From JAITWN01 sp050486285 (GTDB lineage: Bacteria > Pseudomonadota > Gammaproteobacteria > SZUA-140), in contig JBJHCZ010000006.1 in the NCBI GenBank assembly GCA_050486285.1, positions 62,001 to 126,000 on the forward strand: 64,000 bases of DNA, in the 5' to 3' direction. Under the pieces are notes generated by a model, which searched no databases, was not told the origin of the DNA, and was given only the letters and a program-made list of their open reading frames with translations. Of the stretch, positions 20,155-29,349 are shown piece by piece. The position numbers were made by a program, and so were the translations under genes. How positions within the stretch are numbered: position 1 is the stretch's first letter; the number at the start of each line of letters is the position of its first letter.

Positions 20155-20244
20155 TTCACCCTTTGTTTTTCGCTCAGCAATGACCTGATTCTCAGGGAAT
20201 TTTCTGAACCCTATCTGTCATCTAGTTGGTGGTGTGCAAGGATC

Positions 20245-20379
20245 ATGAAAAGGCCATATCAACCCAGTGTCCTGAAACGCAAGAGAACCCATGGCTTCCG
20301 CGCGCGCATGCAGACGGCAACCGGCCGCGCCGTGTTGAGCCGTCGTCGCGCAAAGGGCCGGGTGCGGTTGAGCGCGTAG
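20245..20379 (+). CDS. rpmH: 50S ribosomal protein L34
   Basis: 44 aa, starting MKRPYQPSVLKRKRTHGFRARM and ending RVRLSA, an unmistakable L34. AAGGA precedes the ATG at unusually short spacing (2 nt). It is first in the plus-strand rpmH-rnpA-yidD-yidC-mnmE series, divergent from dnaA as in most bacteria. Confidence 0.98.
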   Translation: MKRPYQPSVLKRKRTHGFRARMQTATGRAVLSRRRAKGRVRLSA

Positions 20380-20404
20380 CCCCGCCGGTTCGTCCGATAC
20401 CGTA

Positions 20405-20767
20405 TTGACAGAGGCCCGCAACGGATTCGGGAAATCATTCCGGCTGCTGAAGCCGGCTGAGTTCCAGCATGTGTTCCAGGGCGGTCGCCGGCGCTCAGCC
20501 GGCCATCTCGCGGTATACTGGCGCCCGAATCAACTCGCCCACCCCCGTCTCGGCATCGCGATCTCGCGCAAGTGCACGCGCAGCGCCGTGATCCGCAACC
20601 GGATCAAGCGCGTCGTCAGGGAGGTGTTCAGGTTGCGCAGGGAAGGACTCGACGGCATCGACATCGTCGTGCTCGCCCATGCCGGGGCGGCCGGTCACGA
20701 CGCGAAGGATTTGCGGGCGATCGTTGATAATCATTTTGCCGGGCTGGAAAGATGCGAAAGCTCCTGA
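20405..20767 (+). CDS. rnpA: Ribonuclease P protein component
   Basis: 120 aa. No ATG is suitably placed, so TTG at 20405 is the likely start. RnpA is the basic protein cofactor of RNase P, which trims tRNA 5' ends. The signature RNRIKRVVREVFRLR and the upstream HPRLGIAISRKCTRSAV segment identify it. It overlaps yidD by 16 nt and follows rpmH by 25 nt. Confidence 0.95.
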   Translation: MTEARNGFGKSFRLLKPAEFQHVFQGGRRRSAGHLAVYWRPNQLAHPRLGIAISRKCTRSAVIRNRIKRVVREVFRLRREGLDGIDIVVLAHAGAAGHDAKDLRAIVDNHFAGLERCESS

Positions 20768-21006
20768 CAGGCATCATCAAGGTCTATCGCTACGCGATCA
20801 GTCCGTTTCTGGGCGATCGCTGCCGCTTTTATCCGAGCTGCTCGTGCTATGCCGAGGAGGCGATCGGTCGTTTCGGCGTCATGCGCGGCGGCTGGCTCAC
20901 CCTGCGACGGCTCGGGCGTTGTCATCCGTTCTGCGAGGGTGGCGTCGATCCGGTGCCGGAATCTGCTGACCACAAGAATACCGGACCCGTGAGCCGCCAT
21001 GGATAA
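20752..21006 (+). CDS. yidD: Membrane protein insertion efficiency factor YidD
   Basis: 84 aa: MRKLLTGIIKVYRYAISPFLGDRCRFYPSCSCYAEEAI. It has the invariant FYPSCSCYA cysteine motif and HPFCEGGVDPVP near the C-terminus. YidD is a small amphipathic inner-membrane-associated protein that aids YidC-dependent insertion. It overlaps rnpA (16 nt) and yidC (8 nt), the standard nested arrangement. Confidence 0.96.
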   Translation: MRKLLTGIIKVYRYAISPFLGDRCRFYPSCSCYAEEAIGRFGVMRGGWLTLRRLGRCHPFCEGGVDPVPESADHKNTGPVSRHG

Positions 21007-22708
21007 CCAGCGCATCCTGCTGTTCTTCGCCCTGTCGTTCGTGCTGCTGTTGATCTGGCAGGCCTGGAATTCCGACGGCACCGGCACCGAACCGCCGCCG
21101 GTCGCGATCGAGAACGGCATCCAGCCCCACGCCGACATGCCGGTTGCACCGGCCGCGCCGGGGACCCCAACGCCGGAGATGGCCGGGACGCCGGGCACGG
21201 CGGCGCCCGAGACGCCGCGCATACCGGAGACGCTGCCGCGCGGCGACCGCATCAAGGTCATCACCGACTTGTTGGAGGTCGAGCTCGACACCACCGGCGG
21301 CGACATCCGCGAATTGTTACTGCTCGCGCACCCGATCTCGGCGCGCGAGCGGGATCGCCCGTTCCGGCTGATGGAAGACCGCGCGCATCGCATCTTCATC
21401 GCGCAGAGCGGACTGCTGTCCGACCGCGACGCGCCGGATCACTATGCCCGCTACACCGCCGAGCGCAGCGAATATCGCCTCGCCGACGGCGCCGATCGCC
21501 TCGTCGTGCCGCTGCGCTGGGAGAGCCCCGAGGGCATCGTCGTCACCAAGCTCTACACCTTCACCCGCGACAGCTACGTCATCGATGTCGAACACCGGAT
21601 CGAGAATCGCAGCGACGCCGCGTGGACCGGCTACCAGTATCGTCAGCTGCAGCGCACCCGTCCGGGCAGCGAGGAAGGCTCGTTCTTCCTTTATACGTAT
21701 ACCGGGGCCGTCATCAATACGCCCGACAAGAAATACGAGAAGATCAACTTCGACGACATGGACCGCGCCGACCTGAACGTCCAGGTCAACGGCGGCTGGC
21801 TCGCGATCCTGCAGCACTACTTCCTCGGCGCGATGCTGCCCGAGCCGGACGACTCGAATACCTTCTATACCAAGGCGCCCAAGGACCGCCCCTATGTCGT
21901 CGGCATGTTGTCCGAGGCGAAGGAGATCGCGGCCGGCGCCGAGGGCAGCTTCAAGGCCCGTTTCTACATCGGCCCGAAGGAGCAGGTGCGCCTGAAGGAG
22001 CTCGCCGACGGCCTGCGCCTGACCGTCGACTACGGCATCCTGACCTTCCTCGCCCAGCCGCTGTTCTGGCTGCTCGGCCACATCTTCGATCTGGTCGGCA
22101 ACTGGGGCGTTGCGATCATGATCCTGACGCTGATGATCAAGATCGTCTTCTACAAGCTCTCCGAGGCCAGCTATCGCTCGATGGCGAACATGCGCCGCCT
22201 GCAGCCGCAGATCATGCAGATCCGCGAGCGCTACGGCGACGACCGCCAGCGCATGAGCCAGGCGATGATGGAGATCTACAAGAAGGAGAAGATCAACCCG
22301 CTCGGCGGCTGCCTGCCGATCCTGGTGCAGATCCCGGTGTTCATCGCGCTGTACTGGGTGCTGCTCGAGAGCGTCGAGATGCGCCAGGCGCCGTTCATGC
22401 TGTGGATCCAGGACCTGTCGGTGCGCGATCCGTTCTACGTGCTGCCGGTGCTGATGGGCATCTCGATGTTCGTGCAGATGCAGCTGAACCCGCCGCCGCC
22501 CGACCCGCTGCAGGCGAAACTGCTGAAGATACTGCCGTTCGTGTTCACGCTGTTCTTCGCGTTCTTCCCGGCCGGCCTCGTGCTGTACTGGGTCACGAAC
22601 AGCGTGCTGTCGATCGGCCAGCAGTGGTTCATCATGCGTCGCATCGACAAGGCCGCCGAGGCCGCGAAGGCGGCAAAGTCGGAGAAGGCGGGGGCCGCCA
22701 AGGGTTAA
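20999..22708 (+). CDS. yidC: Membrane protein insertase YidC
   Basis: 569 aa. The N-terminal membrane helix (MDNQRILLFFALSFVLLLIWQAW) is followed by a proline/alanine-rich linker and the large periplasmic beta domain of gram-negative YidC. About five C-terminal helices follow from residue 340 onward. The core includes LSEASYRSMANMRRLQPQ, GGCLPILVQIPVFIALYWVLLE and LVLYWVTNSVLSIGQQW. It acts alone or with SecYEG to insert inner-membrane proteins. Confidence 0.98.
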   Translation: MDNQRILLFFALSFVLLLIWQAWNSDGTGTEPPPVAIENGIQPHADMPVAPAAPGTPTPEMAGTPGTAAPETPRIPETLPRGDRIKVITDLLEVELDTTGGDIRELLLLAHPISARERDRPFRLMEDRAHRIFIAQSGLLSDRDAPDHYARYTAERSEYRLADGADRLVVPLRWESPEGIVVTKLYTFTRDSYVIDVEHRIENRSDAAWTGYQYRQLQRTRPGSEEGSFFLYTYTGAVINTPDKKYEKINFDDMDRADLNVQVNGGWLAILQHYFLGAMLPEPDDSNTFYTKAPKDRPYVVGMLSEAKEIAAGAEGSFKARFYIGPKEQVRLKELADGLRLTVDYGILTFLAQPLFWLLGHIFDLVGNWGVAIMILTLMIKIVFYKLSEASYRSMANMRRLQPQIMQIRERYGDDRQRMSQAMMEIYKKEKINPLGGCLPILVQIPVFIALYWVLLESVEMRQAPFMLWIQDLSVRDPFYVLPVLMGISMFVQMQLNPPPPDPLQAKLLKILPFVFTLFFAFFPAGLVLYWVTNSVLSIGQQWFIMRRIDKAAEAAKAAKSEKAGAAKG

Positions 22709-22723
22709 CTGCTGTCGTTGCAG

Positions 22724-22909
22724 GTCAGACGGGTTCGTTCGCTCCGCGAAATCGCCTGAAGCCTGCGGGTCGGAGTCCACTGGCGGGAATTTACGGCCGC
22801 AGGGATGCGGCCGTTAAGCGTACAGGGATGTATTCAAAGCGATTCCCGCCAGTGGACTCCGACCCGCAGGCTTCCACCACCGCAATCCGCGCGAACGAAC
22901 CCGTCTGAC
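22724..22909. repeat. Nested inverted repeat, CGCAGGGATGCG-core family, copy 1
   Basis: Outer 19-bp arms (22724-22742 and 22891-22909) read GTCAGACGGGTTCGTTCGC and its complement. Perfect 33-bp inner arms lie at 22758-22790 and 22842-22874. The centre has a GGCCGCAGGGATGCGGCC hairpin, followed by a TACAGGGATGTATTCA segment. The structure fills the yidC-mnmE gap. A second copy with the same plan is at 54093-54199. Confidence 0.9.
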
Positions 22910-22924
22910 CCCGTTTGAGGGTGC

Positions 22925-24283
22925 ATGGACCTGAACGCCGACACGATTGCCGCGATCGCGACGCCGCCCGGGCGCGGCGGCATCGGCATCGTGCGCGTCT
23001 CCGGGCCGCTGGCGCGACAGATCGCGGTTGCGGTGACCGGGCGCGAGCCGGCGCCGCGCCGCGCCGCGCTGTGCATGTTTTCCGATGCGCAGGGCGAACC
23101 GATCGACAGCGGCCTCGCGCTGTTCTTTCCCGCGCCGCATTCCTTCACCGGCGAGGACGTCCTCGAACTGCACGGCCACGGCAGCCCGATCGCGCTCGAC
23201 ATGTTGCTCGAACGCCTCATGTCGCTCGGCGCGCGCCACGCGCGGCCCGGCGAGTTCTCCGAACGCGCGTTTCTGAACGACAGGATGGACCTCGCCCAGG
23301 CCGAGGCGATCGCCGATCTGATCGACAGCGGCTCGCGCGAGGCCGCGCGCTCGGCGCTGCGTTCGCTGCAGGGGGCATTCTCCGCGCGCGTGACCGCGCT
23401 GATCGCGGCGCTGACGACCCTGCGCGTATACATCGAAGCGGCGATCGACTTTACGGATGAGGACATCGACATCCTTGCCGATGACGCCTTGCGCGCGCGT
23501 ATCCGCGATCTCGAGCATGACTTCGAGGCCTTGACCGGCCTGGCGCGTCGCGGCCGTTTACTGCGCGAAGGCATTACCGTCGTCATCGCCGGCCCGCCGA
23601 ACGCCGGCAAGTCGAGCCTGCTGAATCGGCTCAGTGAGCGCGAGGCCGCGATCGTCACGGATGTCCCCGGCACCACGCGCGACCTGCTGCGCGAATATAT
23701 CTCGATCGATGGCCTGCCGCTGCATGTCGTCGATACCGCGGGCCTGCGCGACAGCGATGACCCGGTCGAGCGCATCGGCATCGATCGCGCGCGCGCCGAG
23801 ATCGCCGCCGCCGATCGCATCCTGCTGGTGCTCGACGATAGCGGACCCCGCGCCGATCAACTCCCCGCGGAGCTCGCCGCCGATCCCGCGATCGCGGCGC
23901 GGATGACGGTCCTCCGCAACAAGATCGACCTCAGTGGCCGGGAGCCCGCGCTTACGCGCGAGCGCAACGGCACACCCTGCATCGCGCTCTCGGCGCGCAC
24001 CGGCGCCGGCCTCGACCTGCTTCACCGGCATCTCAAGGAATGCGCGGGGTATCTCGATACCGAGGCCTCCGTCTTCATCGCGCGGGAGCGCCATATCGAC
24101 GCCCTGCGGCGCGCCGGCGAATGCCTGCAGAGTGCGAAAGGCGGACTCGAACGGCACGGCGCGCTGGAACTGGTTGCCGAGGATCTGCGCCAGGCGCAGC
24201 GGGTACTGGGCGAGATTACCGGGGAAGTGACCAGCGAGGACTTGCTGGGACGGATATTCGCGAGCTTCTGTATCGGCAAGTGA
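22925..24283 (+). CDS. mnmE: tRNA uridine-5-carboxymethylaminomethyl modification GTPase
   Basis: 452 aa. The N-terminal folate-binding domain (about 1-120) has TPPGRGGIGIVRVSG and HGHGSPIALDMLLE. The G domain, inserted into the helical domain from about residue 215, has GPPNAGKSSLLN, TDVPGTTRD, VDTAGLRDS and NKIDLS. The C-terminus is FCIGK, with the conserved cysteine. With MnmG it makes the cmnm5U wobble modification. Its usual neighbour mnmG is 18 kb away here. Confidence 0.97.
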   Translation: MDLNADTIAAIATPPGRGGIGIVRVSGPLARQIAVAVTGREPAPRRAALCMFSDAQGEPIDSGLALFFPAPHSFTGEDVLELHGHGSPIALDMLLERLMSLGARHARPGEFSERAFLNDRMDLAQAEAIADLIDSGSREAARSALRSLQGAFSARVTALIAALTTLRVYIEAAIDFTDEDIDILADDALRARIRDLEHDFEALTGLARRGRLLREGITVVIAGPPNAGKSSLLNRLSEREAAIVTDVPGTTRDLLREYISIDGLPLHVVDTAGLRDSDDPVERIGIDRARAEIAAADRILLVLDDSGPRADQLPAELAADPAIAARMTVLRNKIDLSGREPALTRERNGTPCIALSARTGAGLDLLHRHLKECAGYLDTEASVFIARERHIDALRRAGECLQSAKGGLERHGALELVAEDLRQAQRVLGEITGEVTSEDLLGRIFASFCIGK

Positions 24284-24309
24284 AGCAGCGGCCGCGGGGC
24301 CTCCCCACC

Positions 24310-24336
24310 TCAAGTTTTTTCACCCCGAACCGATCA
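24310..24336 (+). promoter_or_regulatory. Sigma-28 (FliA)-type promoter of the chemotaxis operon
   Basis: TCAAGTTT (24310-24317), an 11-bp spacer, then ACCGATCA (24329-24336). Against the consensus TAAAGTTT-N11-GCCGATAA the elements match 7/8 and 6/8 with exact spacing. It lies 87 bp before cheY, just after mnmE, as expected for a late flagellar-class operon. Confidence 0.75.
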
Positions 24337-24423
24337 TTATCCCTATCAGGGCTGTTACAACCGAGGCCGTTGTGGCAGGTCGTCCGCGCACAGCGGTGGT
24401 GGCCGGATTTCGGGGGGACCCTC

Positions 24424-24813
24424 GTGAACAAGGATTTGAAATTCCTGGTGGTCGACGATTTTTCGACGATGCGCAGGATCATAAAGAATTTGCTCGGGGA
24501 CCTCGGGTATTCGAACATCTCGGAGGCGGATGACGGCAAGACCGCGCTGCCGATGCTGCAATCCGGCAGCTACGATTTCCTGATTACCGACTGGAACATG
24601 CCGGGCATGCCCGGGATCGAACTGCTGAAGGCCGTGCGCGCCGACGCCAGGCTCTCGAAGCTGCCGGTCCTGATGGTGACCGCCGAGGCCAAGCGCGAGC
24701 AGATCATCGAGGCCGCGCAGGCGGGCGTGAACGGCTATGTGATCAAACCTTTCACGGCGGTGACGCTGAAGGAAAAGCTCGACAAGATCTTCGAAACACT
24801 CAAGCGTAACTGA
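24424..24813 (+). CDS. cheY: Chemotaxis response regulator CheY
   Basis: 129 aa single receiver domain from GTG 24424 (NKDLKFLVVDDFSTMRRII). The phosphoacceptor is Asp56 in ITDWNMPG. The acidic pair is in VDD and the conserved lysine is in YVIKPF. Length and wording are close to E. coli CheY, the regulator that binds the flagellar switch. cheZ follows by 12 bp and the operon promoter lies upstream. Confidence 0.96.
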   Translation: MNKDLKFLVVDDFSTMRRIIKNLLGDLGYSNISEADDGKTALPMLQSGSYDFLITDWNMPGMPGIELLKAVRADARLSKLPVLMVTAEAKREQIIEAAQAGVNGYVIKPFTAVTLKEKLDKIFETLKRN

Positions 24814-24825
24814 ACAACAATAATC

Positions 24826-25575
24826 ATGACGGGCGGAGACAAGACCGTTCTCGGAGAGCGCTACGGCGCACTCGTCGAGGCACTGGCCGGCGCTGTTCGC
24901 GATAACGACGAGGTCGGTTTCTTCAACGCCGTCGACAGGCTCCGCGCCCGACAGGATCAGGGGCTGATGCGCGAGGTCGGCAGACTGACCCGCGAGATCC
25001 AGGCCGCCCTCGAACGCTTTCAGATCGATCCGCGCATGCTGGACCTCGCGGAAAATGAAGTCCCCAACGCGCGCATCCGCCTCGAACATGTCCTCAAGCT
25101 GACGGACGAGGCCGCGCATCGCACCCTGGACCTCGTCGAGCAGTCCTGCCGCCCGGCCGAGCAGATGGATGCCGCGGCCGAGCGTCTTGCGCGGCGGTGG
25201 GCAGAGCAGCACGAAAACGATCCGGGGGCCGGCGAACTGCGCCGGGACACCGGGGACTTCCTGGCGACCGTGCGTCGCGACGCGTTCCTGATTCGCGGCT
25301 ATCTCCGTGAGGTGCTGCTGGCCCAGGGCTACCAGGATCTCACCGGGCAGATCATCCGCAGCGTCATCGTCCTCATCGCCGAGATCGAGGAGGTGCTCGC
25401 CGGCCTGACGACCCTGTCCCGCCTCCGCGCCGAAGACGCGCCGGCGACCGCGGAACCTCATCACGCCGCCGGCGCCGGCTTTGGCCCCCGGGTCGCCGGC
25501 CTCAAACAGCAACAGAACACCGCGGTCAGCGGACAGGACGACGTCGACAGCCTGCTTTCCGGGCTCGGCCTGTAA
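24826..25575 (+). CDS. cheZ: Chemotaxis protein CheZ (CheY-P phosphatase)
   Basis: 249 aa. It forms a long helical hairpin dimer that speeds CheY-P dephosphorylation. The catalytic motif QDLTGQ (170-175) provides Asp171 and Gln175, matching Asp143 and Gln147 of E. coli. The C-terminal CheY-binding helix is QDDVDSLLSGLGL after a flexible linker. Its TAA overlaps the next ATG by one base. Confidence 0.96.
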   Translation: MTGGDKTVLGERYGALVEALAGAVRDNDEVGFFNAVDRLRARQDQGLMREVGRLTREIQAALERFQIDPRMLDLAENEVPNARIRLEHVLKLTDEAAHRTLDLVEQSCRPAEQMDAAAERLARRWAEQHENDPGAGELRRDTGDFLATVRRDAFLIRGYLREVLLAQGYQDLTGQIIRSVIVLIAEIEEVLAGLTTLSRLRAEDAPATAEPHHAAGAGFGPRVAGLKQQQNTAVSGQDDVDSLLSGLGL

Positions 25576-26831
25576 TGCGGTCCGGCTTCAATCCCCTGAT
25601 TTTCCGAAAGAATCTCGTCCCGGCGGTGCTGCTGCCGCTGGCGGGGATGGCGCTGCTCGCGGTCTGGATGATCCTGGACCGCTACGGACACGCATCCGGC
25701 CTGACCGGGACCTTGCGCGAGGAGGCGCTGCGGGAACTGGCGGTGTTCGCTGCCCTCGCACTGGGCCTGTGCGGCGCCGTCGCGCTGGGGTCGTGGCTTC
25801 TGCTCCAGCGACTCGGCAGCGCCCTCCGCGGCGTCGTCGATGCGCTGGACGATACGGAACAGGCGCATGCCCGGCTCGGCCGGTTGCGATCGGAGGTCGC
25901 GGCGATCCGGGACGCGGGCACGCAATTCACCGCCGACATCGATCATCTGTCGGAACGCGCGGAGACCTGGTCCACGGGTTTCGAGGCGACCAGGGCCGCC
26001 ATCGAGGCGTCGTCGGCAAGGGCCCGTTCGAACGCGGGTGACGCCGATTCGCTCAGCCGGATCGCCGGGGAGGCCGCTGCCCGGGCAGGGCGCAGCGAGG
26101 GCGAGACCGCTCGCGCGCTCGCGACGATGGAGGAAATCAGGACCGCGAGCCGGAAGATCGCCGAGGTCATCTCCGTCATCGAGGAGATCGCGTTCCAGAC
26201 CAATCTGCTGGCGCTGAACGCGTCGATCGAGGCTGCGCGCGCCGGCGAGCACGGTCGCGGCTTCGCCGTCGTCGCCGGCGAGGTGCGCAATCTCGCGCAG
26301 CGCAGCGCCCGTGCCGCGAAGGAGACCCGGGTCCTGGTCGGCGATGCCGTCAGCAAGATTGACCAGGGTTCCGCGCTGGTCGGTCAGTCCGGCGCGGCCT
26401 TCGGCGAGATCGCCGCCAGTGCCGGCAAGCTCGCCGAACTCGTGTCCGGATTCGCGGCCGCGTTACGGGAACAATCGCTCGGCATCGAGCGCGTCGCGAA
26501 CGACGCCGCGCGGCTCGATCCGCTGACCCGGGCACAGACCGGGACGATCCGGCGCCTCGGTGAAGGCGGGCGGCGGATGACCGAGCGGATGCAGGCGCTC
26601 GATGGGTTGCTGGCCGTGCTGGCCACCGGTTGCGATGATGAAGACCTCCCCGTCCGACCCCGCGCGCCGGCACAGGATATGCCAGCGGCCCTGCCCCTGC
26701 TGCCGCCAAAGCAGGCGGCGACGCCGCCACCCCTGCCTTCCACCCCGCCGTCGGCGGACCGCCCGCGCGCCGATCGCCGGGGCATGAACCGTCCCTGGTC
26801 GAATCGCATCTCCCGGCAGCGGCAGGGCTGA
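25575..26831 (+). CDS. Methyl-accepting chemotaxis protein with minimal sensor region
   Basis: 418 aa. Two membrane helices (about residues 14-34 and 55-75) are separated by only about 20 residues, so there is no real periplasmic sensor domain, and no clear HAMP. The cytoplasmic signalling hairpin is recognisable: IEEIAFQTNLLALNASIEAARAGEHGRGFAVVAGEVRNLAQRS. It may sense within the membrane or cytoplasm. The last 70 residues are a Pro/Arg-rich disordered tail. It is coupled to cheZ by a TAATG overlap. Confidence 0.85.
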   Translation: MRSGFNPLIFRKNLVPAVLLPLAGMALLAVWMILDRYGHASGLTGTLREEALRELAVFAALALGLCGAVALGSWLLLQRLGSALRGVVDALDDTEQAHARLGRLRSEVAAIRDAGTQFTADIDHLSERAETWSTGFEATRAAIEASSARARSNAGDADSLSRIAGEAAARAGRSEGETARALATMEEIRTASRKIAEVISVIEEIAFQTNLLALNASIEAARAGEHGRGFAVVAGEVRNLAQRSARAAKETRVLVGDAVSKIDQGSALVGQSGAAFGEIAASAGKLAELVSGFAAALREQSLGIERVANDAARLDPLTRAQTGTIRRLGEGGRRMTERMQALDGLLAVLATGCDDEDLPVRPRAPAQDMPAALPLLPPKQAATPPPLPSTPPSADRPRADRRGMNRPWSNRISRQRQG

Positions 26832-26835
26832 CCCG

Positions 26836-26862
26836 TCAAGGAATCCCGACAGGTGCCGATAT
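26836..26862 (+). promoter_or_regulatory. Possible weak internal sigma-28 promoter
   Basis: GCCGATAT at 26855-26862 matches the sigma-28 -10 at 7/8. The segment 11 bp upstream, TCAAGGAA (26836-26843), matches only half of the -35. It lies in the 104-bp gap before the STAS-cheA genes and could give a secondary start for them. Confidence 0.35.
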
Positions 26863-26935
26863 CCGTATCGGATTACCCATGAAATCCGCACGTCGGCAGT
26901 GACCCCTGTCGCGAAAAAAGTAAAAAGGCTGCGAA

Positions 26936-27277
26936 ATGAATCCACGGGAAACAGGCGCCGCGGAATCCTCCGGGGACTCCGCGACCATGGTATTCGGGTC
27001 GGACTGCACGATCAGGGAGGTGGCTGAGTTGCACCGAAAGCTGCTCGCCCTGCTCGATGAGGGCCGCAAACCGATCATGCTCGATGCTACGGCCGTCGAT
27101 CTTATCGACACGGCAGGCCTGCAGCTGCTTGCCGGTTTCACCGTCGAGTGCATGGAGCGCGGCATTGAATTCAGCTGGCGCGGTCGTTCTCAGGCCGTCG
27201 AACAGGCGGTCCGTCTGCTCGCCATCGGTCCCCTGCTCGAAAGTCCCGGCGTCGCTGCCTATACGGGCGCGGTCTGA
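26936..27277 (+). CDS. STAS-domain protein of the chemotaxis operon
   Basis: 113 aa. About 18-110 fits a STAS fold (anti-sigma antagonist-like): CTIREVAELHRKLLALLDEG, then IMLDATAVDLIDTAGLQLLAGF. In SpoIIAA-like antagonists the loop has a phosphorylatable serine (DSSGL); here it is DTAGL, so a threonine is the only candidate. Such proteins are found beside cheA in some gammaproteobacterial clusters, without a settled role. Its stop and the cheA ATG share one base. Confidence 0.8.
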   Translation: MNPRETGAAESSGDSATMVFGSDCTIREVAELHRKLLALLDEGRKPIMLDATAVDLIDTAGLQLLAGFTVECMERGIEFSWRGRSQAVEQAVRLLAIGPLLESPGVAAYTGAV

Positions 27278-29319
27278 TGGCGCTTGATCTCGAACAATTC
27301 CACGGGATTTTCTTCGAGGAGAGCTTCGAGGCGCTCGACGGCATGGAGCAGGCCCTGTTGAGCCTGAACGACGGGGCGATCGACCGCGATGCAATCAACA
27401 CGATCTTCCGCGCCGCCCATTCGATCAAGGGCGGCAGCGCGACCTTCGGCTTTGCCGATGTCGCGGCCTTCACCCACACAGTCGAAACCCTGCTCGACCT
27501 GGTCAGGAACGACAAGGTCAGGATCACGCAGACCGAAATCGATCTGCTGCTGAGATCCGTCGACATCATGCGCGGCATGCTGTCGGCGATACAGAAAAAG
27601 GAAACCATGGACCCGGAGCGCTTCACCCGGGTGCAGGACGAATTCAGGAAGACCATAGAACAATACGACACGCGCTCGTCGGCCAAGGCCGCGAGCGTGA
27701 CGACGGCGCCCGCGCCCGTCACGCCGCCGACCGGCGGCTGGCGCATCTCCGTCCGCCCCGGAGAAAGGATGCTGCGCTCGGGCAACGACCCGTTGCGCAT
27801 CCTCGAGGAACTCGACCGTATCGGGCAACTGACGGTCAGGACCGACGCGGCCGCGTTGCCGCCGCTCGCGGAGATGGACCCCGCCGTCTGCTATCTGAAA
27901 TGGGAGCTGGATCTGCAGGGCGTGGCGGCGCGCGCCGAGGTCGAGCGCGTATTCGAATGGATTGACGCCGACGATGCGGCGATCGAGATACACGGGCACG
28001 GCGATGACGCCGCGCCGGCCGCGACGAAGCCCGCGGCGAGCGAACCCGCCGCCGCTGCTGCGCCGGAACAGCCGCCTGCGGCTGTCGCCACGGGTGACAC
28101 CGCGAAGAGCGCCGGCGTCGAGTCGACGTCGATCCGCGTCAGTATCGACAAGCTCGATGAACTGATCAACACGGTCGGCGAGCTGGTGATCACGCAGTCC
28201 ATATTGAGCCAGCTCGCGGCAAGGATGAGCGGCCCTCGCACCGACGACCTCAAAAACGGCCTCGGCCAGCTCGAGCGCCAGATGCGCGCGCTGCAGGAAA
28301 GCGTGATGCGGGTGCGGATGCTGCCGATCAGCTTCGTTTTCAACCGCTTCCCGCGGATGATCCGCGATCTCGGACAGAAGCTCGGCAAGAAGGTCGAGCT
28401 GAGGATGACCGGCGAGCACACCGAACTCGACAAGACCGTGCTCGAAAAGATCGGCGATCCGCTGGTTCATCTCGTCCGTAACAGCATCGACCACGGCATC
28501 GAAACGACAGCGCAGCGGCGCGCTGCCGGCAAGCCTGAAACCGGCACGATACACCTCAATGCCTATCACAAGGGCGGCAACATCACCGTCGAGATCATCG
28601 ACGACGGCGCCGGACTCAACCGCGAGCGGATACTTGCGAAGGCCAGGGAGCGCGGGCTGGTCGCGCCCGACGAGGAACCGTCCGACGATCGTATCTACAA
28701 CCTGATCTTCCAGCCGGGCTTCTCGACCGCCGAGGTCGTCAGCGACGTCTCCGGACGCGGCGTCGGCATGGACGTGGTGCGGCGCAACATCACCGAGCTC
28801 GGCGGCAACGTGCAGATCACCTCGACGCCCGGCCGGGGCAGCATGGTCCGGATCCGCCTGCCGCTGACGCTGGCCATCCTGGACGGGCAGCTGGTGCGCG
28901 TCGGCCGCGAGACCTATGTCGTTCCGCTGGTCTCGATCGTCGAGACCATCCAGGTCCGCAAGGAACAGGTCAGTTCGGTCGCCGGCTGCGCCGAGCTGTT
29001 CCGCCTGCGCGACGAATATATCCCGATCATTCGCCTGTACAAGCTGTTCGGCATCGAGGGTGACAATACCGACCTGCTCGACGGCCTGCTGACGATCGTC
29101 GAGGCGGACGGCCGCCGCGCCGGCATCTTCGTCGACGAACTGCTGGCCCAGCAACAGGTGGTGATCAAGAGCCTCGAAGCGAACTTCCGCCAGTTGGCCG
29201 GGATTTCCGGGGCGACGATGCTCGGCGACGGTCACGTCGCACTGATACTCGACATCCCCGGACTGCTCGCCAGATTCGAAAACGGTGACGCCGGAGCGGC
29301 CGGCACCCTTGCCGCCTGA
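27277..29319 (+). CDS. cheA: Chemotaxis histidine kinase CheA
   Basis: 680 aa. The N-terminal HPt (P1) domain has the phosphorylated His48 in RAAHSIKGGSATFG. A middle domain follows (about 145-240, GGWRISVRPGERMLRSGNDPLRIL), then an Ala/Pro linker. The P3 dimerisation helices have DKLDELINTVGELVITQS. The P4 kinase has HLVRNSIDHGIE and SDVSGRGVGMDVVR, and a P5 CheW-like domain completes it. CheA passes phosphate to CheY and CheB according to receptor state. Confidence 0.97.
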   Translation: MALDLEQFHGIFFEESFEALDGMEQALLSLNDGAIDRDAINTIFRAAHSIKGGSATFGFADVAAFTHTVETLLDLVRNDKVRITQTEIDLLLRSVDIMRGMLSAIQKKETMDPERFTRVQDEFRKTIEQYDTRSSAKAASVTTAPAPVTPPTGGWRISVRPGERMLRSGNDPLRILEELDRIGQLTVRTDAAALPPLAEMDPAVCYLKWELDLQGVAARAEVERVFEWIDADDAAIEIHGHGDDAAPAATKPAASEPAAAAAPEQPPAAVATGDTAKSAGVESTSIRVSIDKLDELINTVGELVITQSILSQLAARMSGPRTDDLKNGLGQLERQMRALQESVMRVRMLPISFVFNRFPRMIRDLGQKLGKKVELRMTGEHTELDKTVLEKIGDPLVHLVRNSIDHGIETTAQRRAAGKPETGTIHLNAYHKGGNITVEIIDDGAGLNRERILAKARERGLVAPDEEPSDDRIYNLIFQPGFSTAEVVSDVSGRGVGMDVVRRNITELGGNVQITSTPGRGSMVRIRLPLTLAILDGQLVRVGRETYVVPLVSIVETIQVRKEQVSSVAGCAELFRLRDEYIPIIRLYKLFGIEGDNTDLLDGLLTIVEADGRRAGIFVDELLAQQQVVIKSLEANFRQLAGISGATMLGDGHVALILDIPGLLARFENGDAGAAGTLAA

Positions 29320-29349
29320 TCGATACCGAACAACACGAGGATGACGCCG

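Noticed and set aside
19996..20244. Origin in the dnaA-rpmH gap
   Set aside because: No TTATCCACA-like boxes are seen there, while the dnaA-dnaN gap has three.
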